The notes: generated by a model from the letters alone, not told the origin. A stretch of DNA of 64,000 nucleotides from Neobacillus sp. PS3-12 (GCF_030915385.1 NZ_CP133268.1:4996001-5060000), one strand, 5' to 3'; shown: positions 25,423 through 35,934, counted from the first letter of the stretch. Numbers and translations are program-made.

Positions 25423-28400
25423 ATGAATAGATCAGCTTTGAAAAACTTCGCAACAAGTGCAAGAAAAGAATTATTGAAAAAAATTGAATCCAGAGCTTTA
25501 AAACTTGGAATTGTTGAACATAACATTCAGAAAGCGGAAATTGAAAGTTCGTACGCCATCTTTATCGATGGCAAACCGCTTTCAAAAGAAGAAAAAAATC
25601 AAAGGGACAATTTGATCGCACGTATCCATCAATTGGGTTTTAACCAAGTGTTGGAGGAAGTTGCCTATACATGGTTTAACCGCTTTACTGCCTTACGGTA
25701 TATGGAGGTGAATGATTTTCTTCCAACAGGAATGCGGGTACTATCTTCATCAAATCCAAATAGTGCTGAGCCAGACATGTTAAACAAGGTATTTGAATTG
25801 GATTTAGAGATCGACCAGGAATATGTGTACGATCTGAAATTAAACAATAAAACGGAAGAGTTATTCAAATATCTATTGATCAAACATTGTAACGATTTGA
25901 ATCGTTTTCTTCCGTTTATGTTTGAAACCATTGACGATTATACCGAAATTCTTTTTCCAGAAGGAATGTTGGCAAAAGAATCCTTCCTGCACCAAATGGT
26001 TGATACCGAATTGATTCCAGAAGATAATTGGCAGAAGGTTGAAGTGATCGGCTGGCTTTACCAATATTACATAGCTGAAGAGAAAGATCGGGTTATTAAG
26101 GCAAAAAAGAAATATAAAACCGAAGAAATTCCGTTTGCCACACAGCTTTTCACACCAGACTGGATTGTCCGATACATGGTCCAAAATTCCTTGGGACGTT
26201 ATTGGATCGAATCACATCCTGAACATCGGGAGCTTTTAAAAGATTGGGAATTTTATCTCGAAAATCAGGAAGAAGATTTTGCGGAAAAACTGGCTCCGTA
26301 TATAAACAAAGAACTTAAGGCAGAGGACATAAAATGTTTTGATCCGGCCATGGGCAGTGGGCATATCTTAGTATATATGTTCGATATCCTTTATGAAATA
26401 TACAGCAAGTGCGGATACATGGAAAGGGAGATTCCAAGGCTTATTTTAGAAAATAATCTTTATGGATTAGATATTGATGATCGGGCCTATCAATTGGCTT
26501 GTTTTTCAGTAGTTATGAAAGCATTGGAATACAACGGCCGTTTCTTTAGGAGTATTGAAAGGGAAGGCTTAGAACTGAACCTGGTTTCGATTCAGCAATC
26601 GAATGAGATTGGGGAAGAGGACATTTCGTATATAGCTGGGGACCATAGCGACGAAAATTATGATAAAGTAAAAGGTTTTATCAATCAATTTCGTGATGCA
26701 AAAACAATCGGTTCTTTGATAAAAGTGGATATAACCGACTATGATTTTATTGAAAATCGAATCAAACACCTTAAAAATATTCCTTCAACTGATTTATTTG
26801 ACTTTGAGAAGAAAGAGAGATTAGTTCAATTGATGGATTGTCTTTTAAAGCAGGCATCCATCATGGCTAAAAAATATGACATTTTCGTATCCAATCCCCC
26901 ATATGTCGGAAATAACTATTTGAACAAAGAAGCAGCTGATTTTTTAAGCAAGCATTATTCGGATGTAAAGTCTGATTTGTTTTCAGCGTTTATGGAATAC
27001 AGTTTTAGTGCCACAAAAGAATATGGTCTAATTGGTTTTATGACACCATTTGTGTGGATGTTTATATCCTCTTACGAAAAATTAAGACAAAAAGTGATTG
27101 ACCAACGAACGATTAGCAGTTTTATTCAATTAGAGTATTCTGCATTTGAGGAAGCAACAGTCCCAATCTGCACGTTTACGTTACGCAATTATACTTGCTC
27201 CTTAAACGGAGAATATATAAGGCTTTCAAATTTTAAAGGGGCGCAGAGCCAGCCAATCAAAACATTGGAGGCAGTTCAAAACCCTCATGTACCTTATCGA
27301 TACTCCTACCGTCAGGACAATTTTAAAAAAATACTAGGGAATCCAATTGCCTTTTGGGTCAGTGAGAATGTAAGCAATATATTTATGGAAAATAAATCAT
27401 TAGAACATTATGCGACAGCTTGTTTTGGCATGAGGACGGGTGATAATAAAAGATTTCTTCGCTATTGGCATGAAATAGAGTGGAATAAAATGGGAGTCTC
27501 TCTCAAATCGGCCGAAGGAACGATCAACTCGAATATAAAATGGATTCCTTATTGCAAGGGCGGGGAATTCAGAAAATGGTACGGCAATAATGAGTATGTT
27601 GTCAATTGGGGGAATAATGGGTACGAAATCAAAGAAAACACAAGATTGGTTTATCCCCAATTAGGAGATAATTTAGGCTGGAAAATAAGTAATGAGCAGT
27701 ACTATTTCAAAAGTGGTATCACATGGTCCAGGATTAGCAGTTCCCACTTTGGTGTCCGCTATCTTCCGAAAGGATTTATCTTTGATTCAAATGGATCCAT
27801 GCTTTTTGCTGATGATGATAAACAATTATACCTATTAGGTTTCTTATGCAGTAAACTTGCCGATTATTTTGTAAGGATTATTAACTCGACATTAGCCATT
27901 CAAATCAGTTCCGTCTCTAAAATTCCAATCATCTTTGATGAAACAAAAACAAGTCAGATCAATAAAATTGTGAAAGAATTGATTGCTGCTTCGGAAGAGG
28001 AATGGAACCAATATGAAATTTCATGGGATTTTAAAAAACATCCTTTTTTAAGGTATAAAAAAGATGCAAGTACACTAAAAGAGTCTTATGACAATTGGGG
28101 GAAATTTTCAAATGATACCTTTGCTGAAATAAAAACGAAAGAAGAAGAATTGAACAGGATTTTTATTGACATCTATGGGTTGCAGTCAGATTTGGCGTAT
28201 GAGCTGGATGAAAATGATGTAACTGTCCGCAAGGCTGATGTAGTGCGGGATGTGAAAAGCTTCTTATCTTATGCTTTGGGGTGCTCGTTTGGAAGATATT
28301 CATTAGATGAAGAAGGTCTTATGTTTGCTGGCGGTAAATTTGATCCCTATCCATCTCAATCCTTTAAAGCTGATGAGGACAATATTATTCCGATCCTGAC

Positions 28401-28956
28401 AAATGCTTATTTTGAGGATGATCTCCTATCTAAATTGATCATGTTTATAGAGGTAACGTTTGGTGAAGATACATTAGCTGAAAACCTTGACTTTATTGCA
28501 GACACCCTTGGTAAGAAAAAGGGGGAAACGGCAAAAGAAACGATCTTACGGTATTTCTTAAATGATTTCTATAAGGATCATCTTCAAATCTACAAAAAAA
28601 GGCCGATCTATTGGCTGTTTACTTCTGGTAAACAAAAGGCGTTCAACTGTTTGGTTTATATGCACCGCTATGATAAAACAACCTTATCCCGTATAAGAAT
28701 GGACTACTTACACCAATATCAGGTTCGCCTTGATGCTGAGAAAAAGGATTTGCTGCATATTATTGAAGGAGATTATTCAGCCAAGGAAATTAGCAGTGCC
28801 AAAAAGGAATTAAAGCTGCTAGATAAGAAAATTGAAGAATGTAAAGTTTATGATGAGCTCCTCCATCATATGGCAGACCAGCAAATAGTGATTGATTTAG
28901 ATGACGGCGCTGCGGTCAATTATGAAAAATTTGCAGGTTTAGTTGCAAAAATATAG
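25423..28956 (+). CDS. pglX: PglX-type (BREX) adenine-specific DNA methyltransferase, copy 1
   Basis: A 1177-residue N6-adenine methyltransferase of the PglX family. SAM-binding motif I is FDPAMGSGHIL near 305-315, catalytic motif IV is SNPPYVGNNY near 489-498, and NNLYGLDIDDRAYQLA matches the family. The region from about 640 to 900 is the probable target-recognition part. The C-terminal KRPIYWLFTSGKQKAFNCLVYMHRYDKTTLSRIR block is characteristic of PglX. In BREX systems PglX marks host DNA and is needed for phage exclusion. None of the other BREX genes (brxA, brxB, brxC, pglZ, brxL) lie in this window, so this is an isolated PglX or part of a split locus. Confidence 0.92.
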   Translation: MNRSALKNFATSARKELLKKIESRALKLGIVEHNIQKAEIESSYAIFIDGKPLSKEEKNQRDNLIARIHQLGFNQVLEEVAYTWFNRFTALRYMEVNDFLPTGMRVLSSSNPNSAEPDMLNKVFELDLEIDQEYVYDLKLNNKTEELFKYLLIKHCNDLNRFLPFMFETIDDYTEILFPEGMLAKESFLHQMVDTELIPEDNWQKVEVIGWLYQYYIAEEKDRVIKAKKKYKTEEIPFATQLFTPDWIVRYMVQNSLGRYWIESHPEHRELLKDWEFYLENQEEDFAEKLAPYINKELKAEDIKCFDPAMGSGHILVYMFDILYEIYSKCGYMEREIPRLILENNLYGLDIDDRAYQLACFSVVMKALEYNGRFFRSIEREGLELNLVSIQQSNEIGEEDISYIAGDHSDENYDKVKGFINQFRDAKTIGSLIKVDITDYDFIENRIKHLKNIPSTDLFDFEKKERLVQLMDCLLKQASIMAKKYDIFVSNPPYVGNNYLNKEAADFLSKHYSDVKSDLFSAFMEYSFSATKEYGLIGFMTPFVWMFISSYEKLRQKVIDQRTISSFIQLEYSAFEEATVPICTFTLRNYTCSLNGEYIRLSNFKGAQSQPIKTLEAVQNPHVPYRYSYRQDNFKKILGNPIAFWVSENVSNIFMENKSLEHYATACFGMRTGDNKRFLRYWHEIEWNKMGVSLKSAEGTINSNIKWIPYCKGGEFRKWYGNNEYVVNWGNNGYEIKENTRLVYPQLGDNLGWKISNEQYYFKSGITWSRISSSHFGVRYLPKGFIFDSNGSMLFADDDKQLYLLGFLCSKLADYFVRIINSTLAIQISSVSKIPIIFDETKTSQINKIVKELIAASEEEWNQYEISWDFKKHPFLRYKKDASTLKESYDNWGKFSNDTFAEIKTKEEELNRIFIDIYGLQSDLAYELDENDVTVRKADVVRDVKSFLSYALGCSFGRYSLDEEGLMFAGGKFDPYPSQSFKADEDNIIPILTNAYFEDDLLSKLIMFIEVTFGEDTLAENLDFIADTLGKKKGETAKETILRYFLNDFYKDHLQIYKKRPIYWLFTSGKQKAFNCLVYMHRYDKTTLSRIRMDYLHQYQVRLDAEKKDLLHIIEGDYSAKEISSAKKELKLLDKKIEECKVYDELLHHMADQQIVIDLDDGAAVNYEKFAGLVAKI

Positions 28957-28978
28957 AGGTAATCAGGTGGTCAAATGA

Positions 28979-31900
28979 ATGAATAAATCCTCACTAAAAA
29001 CCTTTGCGGCAAGTGCAAGGAATGAACTTTTGAAAAAAGTGGAAGCAAAGGCTTTAAAAATTGGAATTACCGAAGACAACATAAAAAAGGCAGATATTGA
29101 AAGCGCCGATGCCATTTTTATTGATGGCAGGCAGCTTTCAAAAGCAGAAAAAAGTCAAAGGGACTTACTTATCGCCCGTATTCAGCAAATTGGTTTTAAA
29201 CAAGTGATGGAGGAAGTAGCTTATACTTGGTTTAACCGTTTTACGGCATTACGTTATATGGAAGTAAATGATTTTCTTCCAACAGATGTGCGTGTGTTAT
29301 CGTCCTCCAATCCAAATAGTGCAGAGCCTGATATGTTAAATGAGGTTTTAAGTTTATATCTGGAGATTGATAAGGAATATGTATATGACTTGAAATTACA
29401 CAATAAAACGGAAGAGTTATTCAAGTACCTTATCATTAAGTATTGTAATGATTTAAATCGTTATCTCCCACTTATGTTTGAAACGATTGATGATTATACA
29501 GAAATTCTTTTTCCCGAAGGTTTGTTGACAAAAGATTCATTTATTCGGCAAATTACTGACGTTGAAGTTATTCCAGAGGAAAATTGGCGGGAAGTTGAAG
29601 TGATCGGTTGGCTTTATCAATATTACATAGCAGACGAAAAAGATCGGGTGATTAAGGCAAAGAAAAAATATAAAACGGAAGAAATTCCATATGCGACTCA
29701 GCTTTTTACACCTGACTGGATCGTAAGGTACATGGTTCAAAATTCATTAGGCCGTTATTGGATTGAATCACATCCTGAACATAGAGATTTAGTAACCAAT
29801 TGGGAATTCTATCTCGAAAACCCAATGCCTGAAGCTGATTTCGAGGCAAAGCTGGCTCCTTATCTTAACAAAGAACTTAAAGTAGAGGATATCAAAATCT
29901 TTGATCCTGCAATGGGCAGCGGGCATATCCTCGTTTATGTTTTTGATCTTTTATATGAAATCTATAGTAAATGTGGCTATACGGAGAGGGAAATCCCTCG
30001 TTTGATCATTGAAAATAATTTATATGGTTTAGATATCGATGACCGTGCCTTTCAGCTGGCTTGTTTTTCAGTCGTTATGAAAGCTATGGAGTACCATCCT
30101 CGTTTTATAAGAAATATTGAAAGAGATGGGCTAACACTAAATTTAACATCGATTCAAGCAGCGAACTCTCTAACCGAAGCGGACATTGCCTATATTGCCG
30201 GGACTGATCATGGAGAAGCCTTTGAAAACACAAAAGCCTTTATCAGCCAATTTTTACATGCAAAAACATTCGGTTCCTTGATTAAGGCTCTTCCATATAA
30301 TGTGGAGCAGATAGAAAGAAGATTGCAGCAAATAAAAGAACATCCGGCTTCAGATATACTTGAAGAAACGGCAAGAGAAAAGGTTCTTGATATTCTTCCG
30401 CAGTTGATTAAACAATTCCATATCATGAATAATGTCTATGATGTGTTAGTATCCAATCCTCCCTATATGGGAAATCGGTATATGAGCATCGAGTTAGCCG
30501 ACTTTGTTAAAGCCAATTATAGCGAAACAAAGATGGATTTATTCTCCGCTTTTATTGATTACAGTTTTCACAAAGTGCACAAAAATGGGCACTTAGGCTT
30601 TATGTCTCCATTTGTCTGGATGTTTATTGGAATTTATGAGCCGCTTAGAGAAATGATAGTGAAAGAAAAATCGATTAGCAGCTTGGTCCAGCTAGAATAT
30701 TCCGCCTTTGAAGATGCAACGGTTCCCATTTGTACATACACGATTAGAAATTCTTCGCTTGATGTACAAGGGGAATATATCAAATTATCAGAGTTTAAAG
30801 GTTCAAAAATCCAACCTGAAAAATTGAGAGAAGCCATTCAATATCCGAATGTGGATTATCGATATCGAATAAAAACAAAACAATTTAGTGAAATCCCTGG
30901 GTTACCAATCGCGTATTGGACTAGTAATGATTTACGGGCAATCTTTAAAAATAAAACTTTGTATGAATATTCAATTTCAGATGGCCAAAACGTAACAGGA
31001 AACAACGAAAAATATGTTCGTTTCTTTTGGGAAGTCAACAAAGATCAAATTGGAAGAGATAAAAAATGGGTTTTTTATGCAAAAGGTGGCGGTTTTCGAA
31101 AGTGGGCCGGAAACTTGGATCACGTCGTGGATTGGTCAAGCGAAGCAAGAGAGCATTATCGGAAAGACCCAATATGCAGAATCATTCCAGAATATTTGTG
31201 GTATAAAAAAGGGATAACATGGGGATTGATTACCTCCAATTTACCAAGCTTTCGCGTCTTGCCAGAAGGAACAACCTTTGACAAAGGAGGTTCATCGATT
31301 TTTTTCGAGGATTATTCCTACTATCATTTCTTTTTGGCATTGCTCAATAGTAAGATTTTTACATATATTGCCAATATCTTAAACCCGACGTTAAATTTCC
31401 AGGTGAAAGATGTTAGAGCGATTCCGATAATTTTTCCGAATGATGATACAAAACAAAAGCTTGATCGATTAGTGGTTGAAAATATTCAACTTTCTGAGGA
31501 TGATTGGGATTCATTTGAAACATCCTATCATTTTGCCAATCATCCATTTTTCCGATTTAAAAATCACTCTGGATTGATAAGTGAAGCGTTTTCATCCTGG
31601 AATCTTGATTGTACAGCAAGATTCAATAGGTTGAAGGCTAACGAGCAGAAAATCAATGAATTGATTCTTGATTTATACAGTGTTACCGACATAGACCCTG
31701 TGGTAGAAGATTGGGATGTGACAGTATCAAAGGCAAATACGGAAAGAAATGTCATTTCCTTCATTTCATATGCTGTGGGCTGTATGTTTGGGAGATATTC
31801 GATTGACTTTGAAGGACTGATTAATGCAGGGGATAAATTGGATGTGGAGTATTATAAGACTTATATTCCTGATAGCGATCATATTCTTCCGATCCTCTCA

Positions 31901-32454
31901 GGTGCTTATTTTGAAGATGATATCGTACAGAGATTTAGTGAGTTTGTGGAAGTTTCCTTTGGGGAACAGAACTTGGTAGAAAATCTTGAATGGATTGCAG
32001 ATGCACTTGGCAAGAAAAAGGGGAAACACCCAAAGAAACGATTAGACGTTATTTCGTAAATGATTTTTTTAAAGACCATGTGCAAACATATAAAAAACGG
32101 CCGATTTATTGGTTATTTACATCTGGTAAGCAAAAGGCCTTTACCTGTTTAGTGTATATGCCCCGTTACGATAAAACAACATTATCTCGTCTAAGAACGG
32201 ACTATCTCCATGAATATCAAATTCTTCTCGATATAGAGAAGAAAGACTTACTCAACCTAATTGATGGGGAATATTCAACAAAGGAAATCAGCCATACCAA
32301 AAAGGAATTAAAATTGTTAGACAAGAAAATGGCAGAATTGAGAGATTATGATGAATGGCTGCACCATATGGCCGATAAGCAATTTGAAATTGAATTGGAT
32401 GATGGGATACTGGTTAATTATGGAAAATTTAATAAACTAGTGGAAAAGATATAG
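28979..32454 (+). pseudogene. pglX: PglX-type adenine methyltransferase, copy 2, one-base frameshift
   Basis: It starts 22 bases after copy 1 and reads as a 1026-residue protein ending at 32059, after which the missing PglX C-terminus continues in another frame to 32454. Copy 1 has GGGGG at the homologous place (28521-28525) and copy 2 has GGGG (32020-32023); one more G gives an intact 1158-residue protein. N-terminal and catalytic regions (FDPAMGSGHIL, SNPPYMGNRY) and the C-terminus are very close to copy 1, while the central region (about 640-900) differs strongly, so the two enzymes probably recognise different DNA sites. The frameshift may be a sequencing error or a slipped G tract. Confidence 0.85.
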
Positions 32455-32494
32455 AGGAAAATTAATTTTTGGTCGATTCTTGTTTCACAAAAAG

Positions 32495-32534
32495 GAAAAC
32501 CCTCGTTCAAATTGAGTGAACGAGGATTTTCTTT
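32495..32534. terminator. Bidirectional intrinsic terminator
   Basis: AAAACCCTCGTTCA pairs with TGAACGAGGATTTT between the convergent pglX copy 2 and the IscA-like gene. Confidence 0.85.
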
Positions 32535-32544
32535 GTTACTGGAA

Positions 32545-32844
32545 TTAGTTCAAAATTACCTCTTTAAAAGAAATTTGCAGTTCGTCAGCATTGTCAATCG
32601 TTAAATATGTCTCGGTGTCATCGAAAAACCATGCATCATTTTCTTCGTAATAAAAGGTAATTCCATTCATTTCTTGTTTATATTCCGCATTTGTAGGCGT
32701 TTCTGCGGAAAATCCTAAGCAAAATTCTTTATTCTTTTGTCCAAAGCCAGCGTATTGAGGAAACATGCGAATGCTGATTGGCTCATTATTATCAAATTCT
32801 TTGATAAACCATGCAAGTGCTCTTTCGTCGATTGAAATTAACAT
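32545..32844 (-). CDS. HesB/IscA-like (YneR-type) protein
   Basis: A 99-residue small protein of the HesB/IscA fold as in Bacillus YneR. The start MLISIDERALAWFIKEFDNNE, the core IRMFPQYAGFG and GITFYYEENDAWFFDDTETYL match that subfamily. It has one cysteine and lacks the three cysteines of IscA/SufA, so it is unlikely to be a classic Fe-S carrier. ATG at 32844 is chosen because it matches the family start; an in-frame upstream extension to 32898 has no ribosome site. Role unknown. Confidence 0.75.
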   Translation of the reverse strand: MLISIDERALAWFIKEFDNNEPISIRMFPQYAGFGQKNKEFCLGFSAETPTNAEYKQEMNGITFYYEENDAWFFDDTETYLTIDNADELQISFKEVILN

Positions 32845-33229
32845 ATATAACACCAACCTTTTTAAATTGTCATCAAAAGTGATCAAATCGTTTTTCATAT
32901 TGCTTTTATTTTCCGGAAGTTTTTCAAAAGCGTTTTAATAACTTGTTTACATTGCTATTATAATTTGTTTTTCAAGGATTGAGGTAAGTTTGTTCATCAT
33001 TTCACATGTTTGTAAAAAAGTTGTGGATGAAATAGGAACAATGAGAATTCATCCTTCTATGTATTCAGTTGGTGCTGCCAATTTTAGTCTTTTTTATCCA
33101 TTCACTTAATCTCTTTACTCATATAATATAAGTGCATATAAAAGAATTGTTCTTCTTTGTCGCAATTAGGAGAAATAAGAGGTTATAAAAGAATGTATGA
33201 TACCCCAGAGGAAAAGGGGGAGGAAGAGT
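32845..33229. other. Divergent intergenic region
   Basis: No gene seen. It separates the IscA-like gene (minus) and the HTH/J-domain gene (plus); a CATATAATATAA -10-like stretch near 33120-33131 may drive the latter. Confidence 0.4.
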
Positions 33230-34012
33230 GTGAACACAGATCAAGCTTTTACCTTGTTAAAAAGTGCAGGGGTCTCAGAAGAGATTAGTATTCAAACGGT
33301 TAGACGCTGGCTTCGTGAAAGAAAGATTAACTATGAAGGAAGAGGTAATCAAAAATCAGGTTACATCTTGGACGATACAGATCAAGCTTATCATCTGTTA
33401 AAAGACGCAGGTGTTGCTGCTAGTATTGGTATTCCAATTGTTCGACGTTGGCTGCGCGAAGGAAAGATTCAAGACGTTGGCTCCGAGAGTAGCAAGACAG
33501 AATATATAACAAATGAAATAACTTCGAAGCAGTTATTAAATAACACCACAGAACAGGAAAAGATGATTCGCCAATTAAAGGTAAAAATAAAAGCACAGGA
33601 AGAGCATATAAAAGGGATTGAAGAGCTTCATCAGAATTCGATAAAAACGTTAGTTCAGCAAAGAGAGAAACTGAATAAAGAAATCGCCAGCCTTCAAAAT
33701 GAGAATAGTAAACTACAAAGTGAAGCTCAGGTGTTACTAAAAGAGAATATTGATTTACGAAATCAATTATTAAAATTAAAAGAAGAACTTTATAAAGGAA
33801 CGAAACGTGAACCTGAAAAGCAGGATATTCCTCCTATTCCTCAAAATTTTCATCAAAAACTAGGACTATCGAAATCGGCAAGCCATAAGGAAATTTTAGC
33901 TGGCTACAAGAAGTTATTAAAAATAACACACCCTGATCATGGCGGTAATGCAAGGGCTTTTCATTACATAAAAACTGACTTTGATAATTATAGAAAAAGT
34001 TTAAAAGGATAA
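33230..34012 (+). CDS. Tandem HTH, coiled-coil, J-domain protein
   Basis: A 260-residue protein of unusual layout. Residues 3-49 and 50-97 are two copies of one helix-turn-helix-like unit (TDQAFTLLKSAGV..IQTVRRWLRERKI and TDQAYHLLKDAGV..IPIVRRWLREGKI), like MerR/excisionase-type DNA-binding segments. Residues about 105-190 form a long charged coiled coil. Residues about 205-260 form a J-domain with the HPD triad at 234-236 (ITHPDHGGNARAFHYI), the part of DnaJ co-chaperones that activates DnaK. GTG at 33230 follows GGGGGAGG; an ATG at 33197 is possible. Monocistronic, with its own terminator. I know no described function. Confidence 0.8.
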   Translation: MNTDQAFTLLKSAGVSEEISIQTVRRWLRERKINYEGRGNQKSGYILDDTDQAYHLLKDAGVAASIGIPIVRRWLREGKIQDVGSESSKTEYITNEITSKQLLNNTTEQEKMIRQLKVKIKAQEEHIKGIEELHQNSIKTLVQQREKLNKEIASLQNENSKLQSEAQVLLKENIDLRNQLLKLKEELYKGTKREPEKQDIPPIPQNFHQKLGLSKSASHKEILAGYKKLLKITHPDHGGNARAFHYIKTDFDNYRKSLKG

Positions 34013-34038
34013 TGGGATACAAACCATATCAAAAACTT

Positions 34039-34067
34039 GCCCCTTCTCTAAGAGATAGGGGTTTTTT
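34039..34067 (+). terminator. Intrinsic terminator
   Basis: CCCCTTCTC-TAA-GAGATAGGGG followed by TTTTTTC. Confidence 0.85.
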
Positions 34068-34080
34068 CGATTATTAAAAA

Positions 34081-34176
34081 ATATGTTGTATAGCTAAATA
34101 ATATTGTTTGCAATTGTATGTTGGACCGTTATATAATGTTGATTGCAAAAAAAATATGTTGTATAGCTATATAATT
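34081..34176 (+). promoter_or_regulatory. marR promoter flanked by two operator copies
   Basis: Direct repeats of ATATGTTGTATAGCTA-A/T-ATAAT (34081-34102 and about 34154-34175), each with the inner palindrome TATAGCTA, flank a promoter with -35 TTGCAA (34108-34113), an 18-base spacer and -10 TATAAT (34132-34137). The arrangement fits autorepression by the MarR protein encoded just downstream. Confidence 0.7.
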
Positions 34177-34195
34177 TAACTGATGGTGATAAAAA

Positions 34196-34639
34196 ATGGA
34201 AAATAAAGATTTACTACACTCATTTGTCATGAATATGCAAACCATTAATCGTTATTTGCGCAGCATGGGGACCAATCAGTTAGAAAATCCGGTAACACGT
34301 GTCCAATGGCTCTTGCTGCGACATTTACAACGAAACGGTAGCTGTACGATCGGTGAATTAGCCGAGCACCTAGACGTTCGCTCCAGTACCATGAGCCAGA
34401 TGGTTGATCGCTTAGAGAAAAATGGGATTGTTTACCGATCGGCAGGTCAAAAAGATGCACGGGTTAAAACAGTGGCCCTCAGTGAAAAAGGGAAAGAAAT
34501 CATCCAAGACCGTGAAATGCTATGGGTGGATTCCTTAGCCCAGCCGTTTCAAAATTTTTCAACGGAAGAAAAAGAGACCCTGTTAAACCTGATGGATAAA
34601 TTGGTGTCCCATATTCCCAAGAAAAGGGATAACCAATAA
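34196..34639 (+). CDS. MarR family transcriptional regulator
   Basis: A 147-residue winged-helix repressor. The recognition region TIGELAEHLDVRSSTMSQMVDRLEKNGIVYR and the wing SAGQKDARVKTVALSEKGKEI are typical MarR. Two repeated palindromic sites flank its promoter, suggesting autorepression relieved by a drug-like ligand. It is 42 bases upstream of an MFS efflux gene on the same strand, the standard repressor-pump pair. Confidence 0.92.
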   Translation: MENKDLLHSFVMNMQTINRYLRSMGTNQLENPVTRVQWLLLRHLQRNGSCTIGELAEHLDVRSSTMSQMVDRLEKNGIVYRSAGQKDARVKTVALSEKGKEIIQDREMLWVDSLAQPFQNFSTEEKETLLNLMDKLVSHIPKKRDNQ

Positions 34640-34681
34640 CACCTAGGATTTTTTGCATCGCATGAAAGGAGAGTACAGGCT

Positions 34682-35875
34682 TTGAATTGGAAAAGAACAT
34701 TAATGATATTATGGATTGCTGATTTCTTTGGAGCAATGGGTATGAGTTTAATATTGCCCTTTCTTCCCTTATATATTGAACAATTAGGTGTTCATTCAAC
34801 ACAAGCTGTGGAGAGATGGACGGGTTGGATTTTTGCCTCTCAATTTATTGTTTCCGTCATTTTTCAACCCATTTGGGGATCGATGGCAGACAAGTACGGT
34901 CGTAAGGTAATGCTACTTAGAGCTGGATTTGGTATGGGGGTTGTTACGGCTTTAATGGGGCTTGTTTCCCATCCTTGGCAATTACTTGTACTCCGTATTA
35001 TTAACGGGGTATTCTCTGGATTTATTTCCATGTCTATTTCGCTTCTTGCCTCCGTTACTCCTAATGAACAGTCCGGCCGTGCATTAGGTACATTACAAAC
35101 AGGCCTGATAGCCGGTAATTTGTTGGGTCCCTTGGCAGGAGGATTTATGGCGGAAAAGATGGGGTATCATCATATCTTTTTCATTACAGGTGCTTTTCTA
35201 TGTGTAGCCGGTCTGTTGATCCTATTTTTTGTCCATGAAGAACACAAACCTAGGTCTCAAGTTAAACAGAAAAATAAGGTACATTGGTTCATGGTAAAGC
35301 CATTGGTTCCTGTTTTTGTCGCTTCTTTCGTTACAAATCTGGGAATGATGAGCATCGAACCATTGGCAACCGTTTATGCCAAAACCTTGTATCACGGAAT
35401 GCATTTAGAGTTTTTTGCTGGCCTTGTAGTTTCGATTACAGGGATGGCGAATCTGATCGGGTCACCTACTTTAGGAAGAATTGGTGATAAAATTGGGCAA
35501 AAGAAAGTCTTAGCCTTTGCCTTGTTCATGGCTGCACTTGCCTTTATCCCGCAAGCATTAGCTGGAAATATAACCACCCTATTAGTTGGACGTTTCCTTC
35601 TTGGATTATTTGTTGGGGGTATGGTCCCGTCGCTTAATGTTCTTGTAAAAAAATTGGCACCGACCGAAATTCAGGCTACAGTATTCGGTTTTAATAGTTC
35701 CTCGCTCTTTTTAGGAAACTTTGTAGGACCTTTAATTGGGAGCCATGTGGCGGCAACGTGGGGCATTCGGTCTGTCTTTTATGTTACGATGACTGTGCTT
35801 CTTATTAATTCGATTGTTATCTTTTTTAATCGCTCTCTGGAAACAAATTTAAAACTGAAGAGAGTTGCTTCATAA
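34682..35875 (+). CDS. MFS drug efflux transporter
   Basis: A 397-residue, 12-TM major facilitator of the drug:H+ antiporter type. MFS motif A is visible as GSMADKYGRKVMLL between TM2 and TM3, motif C-like GPLAGGFMAEKMG in TM5, and the second-half repeat GRIGDKIGQKKVLA. Uses a TTG start with AAAGGAGAG eight bases upstream. Co-transcribed with marR and probably induced by its substrate. Related in type to NorA/Blt/YfkF-like pumps; substrate unknown. Confidence 0.9.
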   Translation: MNWKRTLMILWIADFFGAMGMSLILPFLPLYIEQLGVHSTQAVERWTGWIFASQFIVSVIFQPIWGSMADKYGRKVMLLRAGFGMGVVTALMGLVSHPWQLLVLRIINGVFSGFISMSISLLASVTPNEQSGRALGTLQTGLIAGNLLGPLAGGFMAEKMGYHHIFFITGAFLCVAGLLILFFVHEEHKPRSQVKQKNKVHWFMVKPLVPVFVASFVTNLGMMSIEPLATVYAKTLYHGMHLEFFAGLVVSITGMANLIGSPTLGRIGDKIGQKKVLAFALFMAALAFIPQALAGNITTLLVGRFLLGLFVGGMVPSLNVLVKKLAPTEIQATVFGFNSSSLFLGNFVGPLIGSHVAATWGIRSVFYVTMTVLLINSIVIFFNRSLETNLKLKRVAS

Positions 35876-35884
35876 ACCTCTATA

Positions 35885-35934
35885 AAGCCCCCTAAAATGA
35901 AGATAGTCCTAATCTTCATTTTAGGGGGCTTTTC
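35885..35934 (+). terminator. Strong intrinsic terminator
   Basis: AAGCCCCCTAAAATGAAGAT pairs fully with ATCTTCATTTTAGGGGGCTT, followed by TTC. Confidence 0.92.

Noticed and set aside
25423..32454. Complete BREX phage-defence system
   Set aside because: Only PglX-type genes are present; BrxA, BrxB, BrxC, PglZ and BrxL are absent from the window.
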